A stretch of 64,000 nt of DNA. Source: Hymenoscyphus infarciens (lineage: Eukaryota > Ascomycota > Leotiomycetes > Helotiales > Helotiaceae). Made by a program: the position numbers and the translations under genes. Each line of letters starts with the position of its first letter. Within the stretch, counting starts at the first letter, position 1. Positions 34,301-44,529 of the stretch are shown piece after piece. The notes under the pieces were generated by a model. That model saw only the letters and a list, made by a program, of their open reading frames with translations. It had not been told where the DNA came from and ran no database searches. Location of the stretch: positions 124,001 to 188,000 of the forward strand of contig LLCB01000003.1 in NCBI GenBank assembly GCA_001414345.1. Reading direction: 5' to 3'.

Positions 34301-36430
34301 ATATTATGTTGAAAAGGCAATCCCTGAGGCTTTGTCTGAGATTCGAGATCGAAATGGAAAATGTCCCTCAGAAGCTAGGCATCTCATTATGGATATGCTC
34401 AAGTTCAACGACAATGGCAACAATCCATTTTCCGATTACTACAAAGTCGCCAATTTGTTGTCTTGTCTTGCAACCTCTCTAATGCCAGTAGAGCGTAAGC
34501 CAGGTGAAGAGATGCTTGTTGCCGGAAACAATGAAGCTGACGATGAGCCTGAACAATTCAAGAATGAGGTACTTGATCAGTTAGATCGTTATCGTCGAAT
34601 GGATGAGTGGATTGATTCGCATCAAAATATTTACACCATTACGGTCCTCGATGCGTACTATCGTTTAATGAAGGCCAAGGTTATTCCCTTGGAGCCATTG
34701 GACTTTGTACAATATCTACTTGATGGCACTTTGGATTTGGTTCGAATCAAGGCCTTTGAGTCACTCATTGATCTTGGTTTTATCACCAATGATCAGGTCT
34801 GCAGGCTTCTATTGAAATTCCTCAGCACCGACACTTCTCCATATACCCGAACTCGTCTCTTCGAGGTATTCTGCGTGGGTTTGGCCACTGTGGCTTTTGG
34901 TCACCACAAGGAGGCAGAGGCTGTGACGCATCCGCCAGAGGTGGACCCGAATGCGGGCGAGTTGACTATCGAAGACGGTTTGACTGAAGAACGAGCCGAG
35001 GCTCGAAAGCTGCAGATTTCGCGTACTACGACTATCGATGGGGCTCTACTTGCTCTTAAATCCGAGTTGAAGGACAATGAGGTGCTCAAGGAAGCATTGT
35101 GGGATTCCATTAAATCGACCACGAATGGGCCATTTGATCAACTCGATTTGTTGGATATCTGTTCCATTCTCTATGACCACATGAGCACCATGATTATTAG
35201 GATTAGATTGCCACACTATCGCAAGGCCACGTATGTACCAACTAAGCCAAAGGAGGGTCAGACTAAAGTAAAGGTGTGTTTTAAATTATTGCGTAGTTGA
35301 GCTACTCTTATTAACTATGTAACTAGGAGGGTGTCCTGGTTTTGAAAGAAGCACCTAGAGTCAGAACCACACCGACACCGGAGGATCCTTTGGTAAAGAA
35401 GCTCGCTGCTGCCAATGGTCTGAAATACTCTCTTGCTACAGTAACACCTGAGCCTCCACCGCCGACACCTGCACCTCAGCCAGTAATGGTAAAGGCTCAA
35501 ACTCCAGCACCGAGACCTCAAGCAGCAACACTAGCCCCAATGTCTGCTTCTGCTTCGAGTAGCGGCGGTACAGTGCGCATAAGCCTCACAAAATCATCGT
35601 CCTCAGCATCGAAGCCTGGGCTTTCAACACCAAAGCCAAGTTCTTTACCGCCCAAGCCAGTTTCTCTACCACTCAAGCCCATTTCTTCGACACCAAAGCC
35701 TGGCCCTTCAACATCAAAGCCTAGCTCCTCAATGTCGAAGTCCGGATCTGGTTCTGTGTCGAAATCTACAGGTGGCTCAATGAAACCTCCGAAGCGTCCT
35801 CTGGACTCCGAAGGCGCTGAGGAACCCCCTGCCAAGAGAGCTCGAAAGATCGTGAGAATCAAATATCCAGAGCACCTCAAGCAGAAGACACAAGCAATTC
35901 TGAGCCGTTCTCCTCGTCCAGCGGGCGGAAATTCAAGCAAATCGTCCTCTGTCCGTAGTTCTCCGGCTCCTGGTGTCGCACGACCTTCACCAAGACCCTC
36001 TCCAGCTGTGGCCACAACTTCAACATCCACAATTTCTGTTTCGGCACCGGCTTCTTCCATGACAAACAACATCCCCAACAAGGCCAGAAAGCCACTCCCA
36101 GATGCGGTCCCAAAGCATAGTTCTTCTCCATCTGGTCCTGCTGGTCCTTCGTCGGGTAGAAAACCACTTCCTGATGCGTCTGGTCGTAAGGTTCTCCCAA
36201 GTGGTCCACCAAAGACATTATCCTCCGCACCAAAGTCATCATCTTCGAAGTCTCATTCAAGCTCCATGTCCGCACACGCTGCAGCAGCACCACCAGCAAA
36301 TAATCATTCTCCACATACGATTACAAATTCGAGTGCTAGTGCTACACCACCTCCTAGGAAGATTGTCACGCTTAAGTTTACGAAGAAGATGCCTCCTACT
36401 CATCCAACTGTCAAGCGGGAAGGGTCGTGA
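31314..36430 (+). CDS. TAF2: TFIID subunit 2 (TAF2)
   Basis: Large TFIID subunit that binds the initiator region of promoters; about 1,687 residues in two exons, 31314-35273 and 35327-36430 (53-bp intron, GTGTGT donor, phase 0). The protein has the M1-aminopeptidase-like fold of TAF2: LNQKLDLHVDFATQTLTGRT, GLHFVGLSEGD...YTRHSIDPGTASCIFPCVDD, and at the former zinc site HAAATQWFG in place of HExxHxxxG, so it is catalytically dead, as in all TAF2. The helical-repeat C-terminal domain follows (PNHRLVATFLIRTLMDERYF; DPYTRTRLFEVFCVG-type repeats). The tail is a long Ser/Pro/Lys linker with two basic strands (RARKIVRIKYPEH; RKIVTLKFTKK). The first codon is GTG in an otherwise perfect start context (caccgtggct); the first in-frame ATG is at 31635, but the 107 codons before it show clear coding bias. 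The start therefore remains unresolved. Confidence 0.9.
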
Positions 36431-38103
36431 GACAGGCACGGAACATGCACGTATTGTTTCGGGGCGATAGTTTCTTTAATTTTTTCTTTTCTTTTTCTCT
36501 TTGCGTTTTTGTTTGGTACCCAATGCGAGCATTTAGCGACAGCAAAAAAGGCGTTTCTGGGGTGTGCTTTCCGTTTTCCCCCCATTTAGTGGATGAGAAA
36601 AGGAAAGATTTATGCTATGCATGGGCATGGCATTGTTGTAGATAGTATCGAAGGGGGGATGCATATTTCTGTCTGTACAATACTGGGAAGGGCATGACAC
36701 CAGAGAAAGGGTGGCGTTAATTTGATTTCGGGGGTGGAGGGAGAAAAGAGTGCTGCTTTTTCGAGGTGGGATGGACCCATAACTGAACAGAGCAGAGGAA
36801 CTGCCGGATGCTCGGTATGGAACAGATGATTTCGATGGAATCAGTAGTGAGAAAAATAGGAAAATAATAAAAAAATTATATAATCGTTTTGTGTTATGTG
36901 ATGTGGCATTCTGAGTGAGCAGGAATCGCCATGAATAATATCAATTTACCCCTAGACTTAGGATAGGATCCTACAACAACGCTGTAACTAAATTCTCTAT
37001 AAGAAAACCAGTAACTGTTAACTGGTCAAATCAGCTTCTATCTATATTTTTTGTGTATTTTTACTACCTCGTTGTGCATTTCAGTACACATCTTAAAGGA
37101 GTATCTATTAATTGGGGTTAACACGGGTCCGCTACTTTTTCTATCCACCGCGAGCGGGAATTGTAGAAATTTAAGAGTCTCTACTAAAAATTCTCGTATA
37201 CCTAAAGAATACATCATCAAAAGATATTACTCTAGAAGGCTTAGAACAAACAAGCTATTCCAGTAGAATAGCATATATATTTGGAATTGGAGTCTTGTAA
37301 GTTTATTTGTTTTTTGTTTATTTTGATAAACTTCTAGTATCGAGTATATTCTTGGGTGTAGGAGGGACGATGACAGAGGCTCTTACTTGTCATTTTACAA
37401 TTGTCTCACCTTTTCTGGAGTACTTGTTATTTGAATCTTTCAGCATAAGCAAGAGAGTTGAGAGCTTTTGGTCTTTCCTTTCTTTGTTTTTTATTTCATT
37501 CTACGATTTGCTTACTACTAGTCTTCGTTACTTAATCTTCAAGACTGACGATTATTTAAGAAGCAACAAGGGGGGTTTCGAGATAGCACTTTTGGTGTTC
37601 CACCTCACTGGCTGGATTGTTTTTATATGTCAGCAGATAGGAGGAGTGTTTATAGGGAAAAGGGAAATAGTTCTTTGCTAAGAGTTCCTTTACTATAGGT
37701 GCACCAGGTATGTTACTCTTGTTCAGTTACTCTTGTTCAGTTACTCTTTTTACTTGGAGACGAAGGGATGGGAACCGAGTAATTGAAGTCTTGATTCTCG
37801 AGAGTTCTTTCTTCATAATGCTTTCTTCCTGGTATTATCAAAATCAAATACTCAACATGACTCCCAGACATGACCTCCGACACCTTAGGTTGTGCTTCCT
37901 TTTGTGTGTTGTAATTCTTCCCCGCATACTACCCAAACGCCCCATCCTTTGGATTGAAAACCTCCCTTCCCCAAATAAACAGTCCTCCCATCACCTGCCC
38001 TCTTCCCCGTCCCATTCATTACAATCGCCTTCCTCAAATACAACCACCCTCTCTTCCCTCTTCCCTCTTCCCTCTTCTTCTTTGTTCGTCCCCGTTTCAT
38101 ATC
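36431..38103. other. Intergenic between TAF2 and CDC26
   Basis: 3' flanks of two convergent genes. The stretch from about 36960 to 37310 is AT-rich. A 14-bp unit ttactcttgttcag is repeated near 37718-37745, and a CT-rich tract lies at 38040-38100. No gene is seen; the frame at 37307-37681 starts at a non-ATG region and has no homologous look. Confidence 0.4.
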
Positions 38104-38421
38104 TCAACTCCTCGAACTCCCCCCCACAAGTCCCAGCCGCTCCTCTCTACTCTTAACATGATGTCCTCCACCCCTGCGATCCCCATGTAAAGGTCTTAAC
38201 TCATCACTTGGATCCCTCAAATTCTGATTCTTGTTGGGTGTATGTTGCTGGGAGAGGTTTTGTTGATATGCTTGTTGATTGTTTCGCTCGGCTTGGGCTT
38301 GTTGTTGGGCAGCTTGGTAGGCGGCTTGTTCTAAGAGGTGTGCTTCTCGCGCGCGGGTGTCTTCGTAGATTGCTATGTCTTCTGTTGTTAGGGTTATTGC
38401 TGTTGGTTTGCGGCGGAGCAT
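38104..38421 (-). CDS. CDC26: Anaphase-promoting complex subunit CDC26
   Basis: 105-residue single-exon protein. Its N-terminus, MLRRKPTAITLTTEDIAIYE, is the hallmark of the APC/C subunit CDC26 (fission yeast Hcn1): the N-acetylated Met and the following residues lie inside the TPR superhelix of APC6/Cut9 and hold that subunit together. The rest is unusual only in being long and Gln-rich (a dense Q/A stretch around 35-60), then a charged Gly/Arg tail; human CDC26 is about 85 residues, so the length is in range. The ATG at 38421 is fixed by the conserved motif. The C-terminal 25 residues have no conserved feature, and an unseen 3' intron could change them. Confidence 0.88.
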   Translation of the reverse strand: MLRRKPTAITLTTEDIAIYEDTRAREAHLLEQAAYQAAQQQAQAERNNQQAYQQNLSQQHTPNKNQNLRDPSDELRPLHGDRRGGGHHVKSREERLGLVGGSSRS

Positions 38422-38886
38422 TTTGAGTGGATTGGTGGAGGGAGGAGGTCTGGTTTATTTATTTGTTTGTTTGGAGAGAGGAGGACGCGTCGAGAGGTGG
38501 TTGATTTGAGTGTGGTTTTGCGGTTTGTTGGGTTTAATTCTTGTTGTACTCGAGTGTGAGGGGTAGATATCGAGGGGCGCGTTTTGAAGCACAGAGTTGT
38601 GGTTGTGGTTGTGGTTGTTGACTTTTGTTATTCAAAGATGAAGGAAATTTCAAACTTGAAATAAATATTGTTTTGTTTTGATCACAAGTATTTCCCTGGC
38701 AACCAAACTTATGAATTGTCGCGAGTTATACTCAAAATGGTGAGGTGAGGTTTCAATTGAACAAGGCTGAAAGTGTGGATACCCAACCGATGAGGCATAA
38801 ATCAGGCACCAACAATTTCACAAGACCTTTTGCCATCCAAGCTTCAATTGAGCTTCAGGAGAGGAAACACACCACATCTTCCAATC
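38422..38886. other. Divergent promoter region, CDC26 / RGG protein
   Basis: A 465-bp spacer between two genes that are read away from each other. It holds two promoters; a TATA-like element is not obvious. Confidence 0.45.
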
Positions 38887-40008
38887 ATGTACAAATGGCA
38901 TGTCCACTCCGCATTAGGTCGAGGCCGGCCTGTCGCCCATGACATTTCGAGGGTCACAGATGGGATTGCGGCTAGCTTGAGGAATTTTAGTATCACGAGA
39001 GAGGGCGCTGCTGGAGGTTTGTTCACTGTTTCTCACACTGCGATTGGAAAATGGTATTGAAGTGGCTCTAACTTGGGAGTAGGGGATGGAAAAGAAATCC
39101 CTTCGAGGTCCCAACGGTCGAAAGAAGCATTCAATGAGGTGTCCTCACTGGCGCCCAAACCCTCGACTGTTACTCGCGGTATTGATGCCAGAGCTTTAGC
39201 TGCTAAACCTCCCCTCGGTTCCTTTACGATTACGCGCGAACGAGTCGATAGTCCGAATACAGGAAGGCCGACGACAGGATACAGAGGGGGGGCTTCAACG
39301 GGTGGATTTAGAGGCGGAGCCAGGACAGGTAGATTCCAAGGTCGAGGAGGAGTAATGTCTCGAGGTGGTAGAGGTGGCCGTGGAGGAAGAGCCCGGCGAG
39401 GAGGTGGAAACAAACAGAAGGCGCCCAAAGCTACGGAAGAGGATTATGCGGAGGAACCATACACCGATGTCGAGAAGGCCTATCTTTACAATTCTCAATG
39501 CGGATTCCCGGAAGCGTATAACCCTACAACGAGCGCGGAATCGATGGCTGCTGTGAGCCCACCTGTGGTTTCTAGTTCGACGGGTGTGAATCATACGGTG
39601 GCGTATAAGTTGCAGACTGCGTCTGGAAATATGGCGGGGAATTATTATCATGCGGCGAAACATGTTGCCCAGATTCGGGGGGGAACAGGGCTTTCGTTCT
39701 TTGAGGATGGAAATCAGAAGGGTATTGCAAATGAGTGGATGACACAGGATGGTGGCATATTCCGAAAAGCACAAGTTGGGAATTTGAATCAGAACGCGAA
39801 GGAGGCCTTGACGAAAGCTTGGGTTGGTGGTCATTATCAAGCCCCCAAAACTCCAGCAGCAGGCGATATACTTGGACGGGTTGATTCCTTCCTACGGAGG
39901 AACGAGACGTATCTACCACGAGATACCAGGAAACTGGAAGCAAAACTCAACACCCTGCTACCACAGGCGAAACCCCAACCAGCAGCAAAAGCGAGGGCTA
40001 CTGTATAA
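38887..40008 (+). CDS. RGG-rich protein, probably mitochondrial, unknown function
   Basis: I do not recognise the family. Two exons, 38887-39016 and 39083-40008 (66-bp intron with GTTTGT donor, CTAAC branch and GTAG acceptor, phase 1), give 351 residues. The intron removes an in-frame TGA at 39058-39060. The N-terminus MYKWHVHSALGRGRPVAHD has no acidic residue before Asp19, and SLRNFSITRE looks like a mitochondrial presequence cleavage region. Residues ~95-145 form an RGG box (YRGGASTGGFRGGARTGR, SRGGRGGRGGRARRGG), typical of RNA-binding proteins. The C-terminal ~200 residues are a compact-looking domain (AYKLQTASGNMAGNYYHAAK, GTGLSFFEDGNQKGIANEW, ALTKAWVGGHY). The neighbour, 88 bp away and convergent, is the mitochondrial ribosome recycling factor. 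RNA binding in mitochondria is my inference from the two sequence features. Confidence 0.72.
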
Positions 40009-40095
40009 CAAATTCTCTCATATTTTTCTCCATAGATTCGGGGTATGTTAGTTTATAAGTGTACAAGAATAGTGTGAACATAGCAAAAGAACAAA

Positions 40096-41010
40096 TCAAG
40101 ACTGCTCCATCGTTTTTCTCGCTGCATCCACAGCTTTCTTCACATCCGCAACTCCTTTTTCTACGATACTCTCCATCTGTTTATGAGCTTTCTTCAAGTC
40201 ATCCGGTCTAACAGTCTTCTTCAACTCCATCCCTCTCAATCTCTTCTGCTGCACACTTCTCGCACTCTGCACCGCCGTCTTCGCAGTCTCCCCGGTCTTA
40301 CTCGCCGCAGCTAATGCTAAATCCCTACTCTCCTTCGTAGGTGGTGGAATCGCAATATTCAATTGCATATCATTCTTCGCATCTGGCTGCGGCTGTAGAC
40401 TTAAATCCTTTGCGCCTTGGATGGCGGTTGTTATTGCGTGGATGTGTTCTTTTTCTCCGACCAAGATACTGAGGGATCTACCACCTTTTGGGAGGACTTG
40501 GGCGAGGTCGGAGAGTCGTTCGGTTTTCTTGCTGTCTTTGACTAGGTGGACTCGCAGAGATTCGAGGGTTTCGGGGTTGAATCTGCCGCCGGTTCGGAGT
40601 TTTGAGAGGTCTGTTGAAAGTTTTTGGAGGGCTTTTTCTATGCCGGACGATAGTTGGGAGAAGTCGAAGGGGTCGTCGATTGGGCCGGAGGAGGAGGAGG
40701 CTTCTTCTTCACGGTCGGCGCGGGTTTTCTTTTTTTGGAGGAAGGGGGATTGGGAGAATTGACGGTGTTGGGTTTGTATTTGGGGTCTCTGGGTGAGGGG
40801 GGTGTATTGACTGAGGGAGAGTGTTGGAGTGCTGTTGGGGGTTAGAAGGGACTCAATTGAATCGGTTCTTGGGCTACGTACACAATTGAAACCTCTGGGA
40901 GTCTTGAAACTCTTGATAGAAGCTGTCTTGCCGCATTGGCACGAATTAGAGGTGTGGGTGGCATAATTGTTGTTTTGTTCAAGCTGTTGTTTATCGTGAG
41001 GGAACTTCAT
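40096..41010 (-). CDS. RRF1: Mitochondrial ribosome recycling factor
   Basis: 304-residue single-exon protein. After translation stops, RRF works with elongation factor G2 to split the mitochondrial ribosome. The first ~95 residues are basic, Ser/Thr-rich and hold a presequence-like RQFSQSPFLQKKK. The RRF domain follows from about residue 115: ALQKLSTDLSKLRTGGRFNP, LSDLAQVLPKGGRSLSILV, AIQGAKDLSLQPQPDAKND, MQLNIAIPPPTKESRDLALA and a final long helix KKAHKQMESIVEKGVADVKK. The loop order fits fungal mitochondrial RRF. The ATG at 41010 is the first in frame. The upstream 222 bp is shared with a divergent 2EXR-domain gene. Confidence 0.92.
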   Translation of the reverse strand: MKFPHDKQQLEQNNNYATHTSNSCQCGKTASIKSFKTPRGFNCVRSPRTDSIESLLTPNSTPTLSLSQYTPLTQRPQIQTQHRQFSQSPFLQKKKTRADREEEASSSSGPIDDPFDFSQLSSGIEKALQKLSTDLSKLRTGGRFNPETLESLRVHLVKDSKKTERLSDLAQVLPKGGRSLSILVGEKEHIHAITTAIQGAKDLSLQPQPDAKNDMQLNIAIPPPTKESRDLALAAASKTGETAKTAVQSARSVQQKRLRGMELKKTVRPDDLKKAHKQMESIVEKGVADVKKAVDAARKTMEQS

Positions 41011-41232
41011 GAGACAACAAAACTTTGAGCCTTGTCTCTCAGCCTTCCGTCGACATCATCGTTTCATACATTGGAAAGACCACACTTCCACACAACACCA
41101 CAAAAGCTACTTTTCTTCTACAGTAAAACTTAAGGAAATTATCCCTGATACCTTGTCAATCTTTTGATCCGTATTACTCCAACTCGATCTAGCGCTAGGC
41201 CTGCAACGCAGTTAATACTCGCTATCCATAAA

Positions 41233-41826
41233 ATGGCTCAACCACAAAAGACAACGATATCGAAACCATTTCGATTCCTCGACCTCCCTCCTGAGATTAG
41301 AGAGAGGATTTATATCCTCATCTGTCATGACCCTGAGAATCCCATCTCATTGAATGACATAAATCACAAACCCGAATTGGCAAAATATCACCCTTCCAAT
41401 CCTTCCGATTTCTACCCCCATGATCTTCTCCTGGTCAACTCCCAGATATACCACGAAATCCGGCCCCTTTTCTTCAACAGCAATAAATTCCTGTTATCCC
41501 TACTGCGTCACCAAGAATATATTTTCAACGACCCCTCATTCCGCGACAACCGCCTAGAAATCCACTCTATTATAATAGTCATTCATCGATGGTACCTCGC
41601 TCCCGAACTATTCGCCCTACTGGAAGAGATGATATTACGGGGAAAACTAAGAACCTTGGAAGTTCTGCTTAGAGATGGTGCGATTCGGAAGCTCGAGGAA
41701 GAGGGGAATGGCTTGGAGCTGATGGATTTGAGGCCTTTGATGAAAATATGCAGAGATCCGGATTTGAAAAAGGTTAGTATACGGGGGGTCTATGAACCGT
41801 GGAAAGATTATACGTATTTGATATAA
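41233..41826 (+). CDS. 2EXR (F-box-like) domain protein, copy 1
   Basis: 197 residues, single exon. It has the fungal 2EXR signature FRFLDLPPEIRERIYILICH at residues 12-31, with the conserved FxxLPxEIRxxIY core, then VNSQIYHEIRPLFFNSNKFL, the second typical block. Such proteins are numerous in Pezizomycotina and were once described as F-box-like; no biochemical role is known. The start ATG at 41233 (aaaatggct) follows an in-frame open stretch that lacks ATG. It has a paralogue directly downstream (41963-42643) and a broken third copy at 43150, all in the same direction. Confidence 0.82.
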   Translation: MAQPQKTTISKPFRFLDLPPEIRERIYILICHDPENPISLNDINHKPELAKYHPSNPSDFYPHDLLLVNSQIYHEIRPLFFNSNKFLLSLLRHQEYIFNDPSFRDNRLEIHSIIIVIHRWYLAPELFALLEEMILRGKLRTLEVLLRDGAIRKLEEEGNGLELMDLRPLMKICRDPDLKKVSIRGVYEPWKDYTYLI

Positions 41827-41962
41827 TCGTGACTTCCCTTTTGGAAATGTCGTTTCCTGCCGTTTTTAGCAAGCGAGTTTCCTAGATTCGAGCGCGCGTC
41901 CAGGCTCTTCTATCATCACAACCTGACCCTGAGATACTCGAAATCCGGGCCATTCCGGCCAA

Positions 41963-42643
41963 ATGATGTCGTCTCCTCGATATTCGTTACGGAGTCATCG
42001 AGTTTCCACACCGGAGCCGCGTCGATACATATTGCGGCCTCGTCCTGCATCCAAACAAACCGTCTCCCGAGCAGCAGCAATGTCTCGAAGCTCCTTAGTA
42101 GAACCAGTCAGCTTCCTCGTTCTCCCACCTGAGATTCGACGAATGGTCTACATACTCGTTATCGCTTCAAGTGCACAACCAACAACTGTTCGTCTCAAGG
42201 ACCCCATACCTCCCGTCATACCCATTTCCCACCGCGGACTCGTCCTCGCCTGCATACAGACTTGCAACGAATTTCGAAAACTCTTCTTCAACACCGGTAC
42301 TTATCTTCTTACTATCCCCCGCCTCCTTCGCGGAGTAATCTTCTCAAAACGTCACCCGCCCCCTTATATCCTTGGACCCTCCTGTCTCAACACTCGCCTT
42401 CAAATTCAATCTCTGCGTATTCACATTGATTGTTGGATCGAAAATGGTGAATTTGAACGTATGCTTCCCCATGTGTTGACGGAGATGGTGTTACATGGGC
42501 ATTTACACAATTTGGAAATAGTTTTTGCCCCTGGGGCAGGGGTAGTTGAGGAGAGCTGGATGGAGTTTTGGTCTGTCTGTCAGAAACTCAGATCGGTGAA
42601 TGGAGTGCTTCATAATGTTCTTGTTAAGATACAACGCGAGTAA
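41963..42643 (+). CDS. 2EXR (F-box-like) domain protein, copy 2
   Basis: 226 residues, single exon. A basic N-terminal stretch (YSLRSHRVSTPEPRRYILRP) precedes the 2EXR signature SFLVLPPEIRRMVYILVIAS, then CIQTCNEFRKLFFNTGTYLL. The C-terminal block (LTEMVLHGHLHNLEIVFAPG) aligns by eye with copy 1 (LEEMILRGKLRTLEVLLRDG) and with the broken copy 3 (LVEMVEHGSLRFLEVFYEDV). The shared order and spacing support tandem duplication. Function unknown. Confidence 0.82.
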   Translation: MMSSPRYSLRSHRVSTPEPRRYILRPRPASKQTVSRAAAMSRSSLVEPVSFLVLPPEIRRMVYILVIASSAQPTTVRLKDPIPPVIPISHRGLVLACIQTCNEFRKLFFNTGTYLLTIPRLLRGVIFSKRHPPPYILGPSCLNTRLQIQSLRIHIDCWIENGEFERMLPHVLTEMVLHGHLHNLEIVFAPGAGVVEESWMEFWSVCQKLRSVNGVLHNVLVKIQRE

Positions 42644-43149
42644 GACAGCAAGAACATGGTCAGATGTATAGGTTGTCTTGTTGTATGTTCGGATCTGATA
42701 TCACTTTGCTTTTTCATAGCAGCTTTTGTCATATCGCTTGTCGTCAAATCATACGAAGACTTTCAGGTAGCAGTGAATAGAGACATTCATCTATCACGAG
42801 AATGTTGGAGCATATGAATTGAAATGCACTATTCGCTGGTTAGAAATGCATTTCTGTGCGAGTGAATTTCAATCAGATTCACTAAATCAAGCTCACCACC
42901 CGAAATGACTTGATAATACAAACGCTCTTACATTATCCATCATCAAAACCCAAATCGACGCTGCGACAACTCAGACATTTCCATCGCTCTTCGATCCTCC
43001 ATTCTCCATTCTCAAACGACAATCCGACGCTGCGACACCTGATCGAGCGTCTTGATCATCATAGTCTCCTCGTCATCTAGCAGCTTCCTCTGTGACCTTC
43101 GAGCATCTGTAATCAGCTAAAGCTAAACAAGCTGGTTGCCCCTTCAGAC
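42644..43149. other. Intergenic between 2EXR copies 2 and 3
   Basis: Spacer of about 500 bp. It contains two near copies of the word cgacgctgcgaca (about 42957 and 43027), possibly remnants of a small duplication. No gene seen. Confidence 0.4.
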
Positions 43150-43671
43150 ATGTCTCAATCAGATGTGGAAGCCCAAAATTCTGCATCACAACCAATTCCC
43201 TCCGAACAATTTCGCTTTCTCAACCTTCCCCCCCCCGAGCTCCGAGCTCCGACGAAGAGTATACCGAGTCTTCACCTTTTCGGGTCCCTATGAACCACCC
43301 CACTGCAAAAGCTCTTTTTGGAAAAGAAGCAGGAACCAGACCTCCAGCTCTACCAACATTCTATAGCGGACTCCTCACCAACAAATTCGTCCTCTTTGTT
43401 TGGAAACAAATACATTTCTATTCACTCTGCCCTTTTACAAAAAATCAAATCCCCTACAATTTGCTTCCTTCCGCAAATATCGCCTACAAATCCAGAAAGA
43501 GATTATTGCAAAGACGATCTTCTCCCAGTATTGGTGGAAATGGTAGAGCATGGAAGCTTGCGCTTTCTGGAGGTATTCTATGAAGATGTTGACGTGAGCC
43601 AGTCAACGTTGGATTGGAAACTTGGTCTCGGGGTTTGTATTATCTTGGTTCGGTTTTTAGTAAAACAGTGA
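43150..43671 (+). pseudogene. Broken 2EXR gene, copy 3
   Basis: Starts normally (MSQSDVEAQNSAS, then EQFRFLNLPPPELR), then frame is lost. At the break the DNA has an extended C run (about 43227-43236) and a 7-bp tandem duplication (gagctcc twice). The expected continuation, LRRRVYRVFTFSG, lies in another frame, and later pieces need still other frames (LVEMVEHGSLRFLEVFYEDV at about 43535-43594). So at least two frameshifts are present. The fragment order matches intact copies 1 and 2 directly upstream. Base composition is normal, so decay is by indels, not RIP. Confidence 0.75.
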
Positions 43672-44529
43672 AATTATTCAAGAGCTAGTTTTTTAGCTTG
43701 AGAAAGGAAGGATACCTGGTAGATGTTACATGCGCAGTCACCCAAGCTACCATAGTCAAGCGTGGTAAGAATTTATCGAAATGTAGGGAGCGAGGGTTTC
43801 TTGATAGACGGTCAGATGCTTTTGGGGAACTCTTCTCTTTCGTAGTAGCCTATATACACACACTTCCTCGCAGAAGATCATTCTTCTGATAATCCAATGT
43901 GTCATGTTTTGGAAGAGATCCCCAACTTGCTATTGCTCAACCTGCTGCTATCCCCGTTATGGCCCTGAATTCAACTCTCTATCAGGGCCAAGCTGCTGCG
44001 GGTACAGTGTTAGCAAGAAGTTACTCATTATTCAATACTACTTAGAGTAACTAAGAGTAGAGTAGAGTAGAGTAGAGTAAGTGTCATTACTCTATTACTC
44101 TGAGTAGTTACTCTGAGTAATCGACTATCAATACACGTGATATTTATATAATCTTTGTACTCAAAAAAAGAGGCTTTTAGATAGTAAGGAATTGTATATT
44201 TCAACTTGCTACTATTTGTTCTTCTTTCTATTTAGAAAGATTGATAATTATCTGTCTGAAAGAATAGTCAAGTGACTTATATTTATGAGTGAAAGCTGGA
44301 GATGAATTGGAAGCCGCATGCTAAAGGCCTTGCAGATGACAAACGTCACGATAAAACACACAATGCATCCAGAATTCTCGAGGTGTTTAGCCGAGTAGTT
44401 TCATTATAACCTTAGGCGAATGAAAACCATCTAATGTAACAATTTCCAGACCACGCGAGAGGGGTAATTGGTATCAAGACCGCCTTGTTTGCTGAATATC
44501 TCCTTTGGCGAAGTACCGTAGATGATCAC
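43672..44529. other. Intergenic with simple repeats
   Basis: Holds an (AGAGT)n tract (44053-44080) and two copies of ttactctgagta (about 44095-44122), each of them near-palindromic. The rest is AT-rich 3' flank of the transporter gene. No gene seen. Confidence 0.45.
44053..44080. repeat. (AGAGT)n microsatellite
   Basis: About five copies of the pentamer agagt in tandem, followed after a few bases by a related ttactctgagta pair. Confidence 0.85.

Noticed and set aside
35518..36314. Minus-strand frames of 187 and 145 codons over the TAF2 tail
   Set aside because: Shadows of the Ser/Pro/Lys-rich TAF2 C-terminus, which is joined to TAF2 by a clear phase-0 intron.
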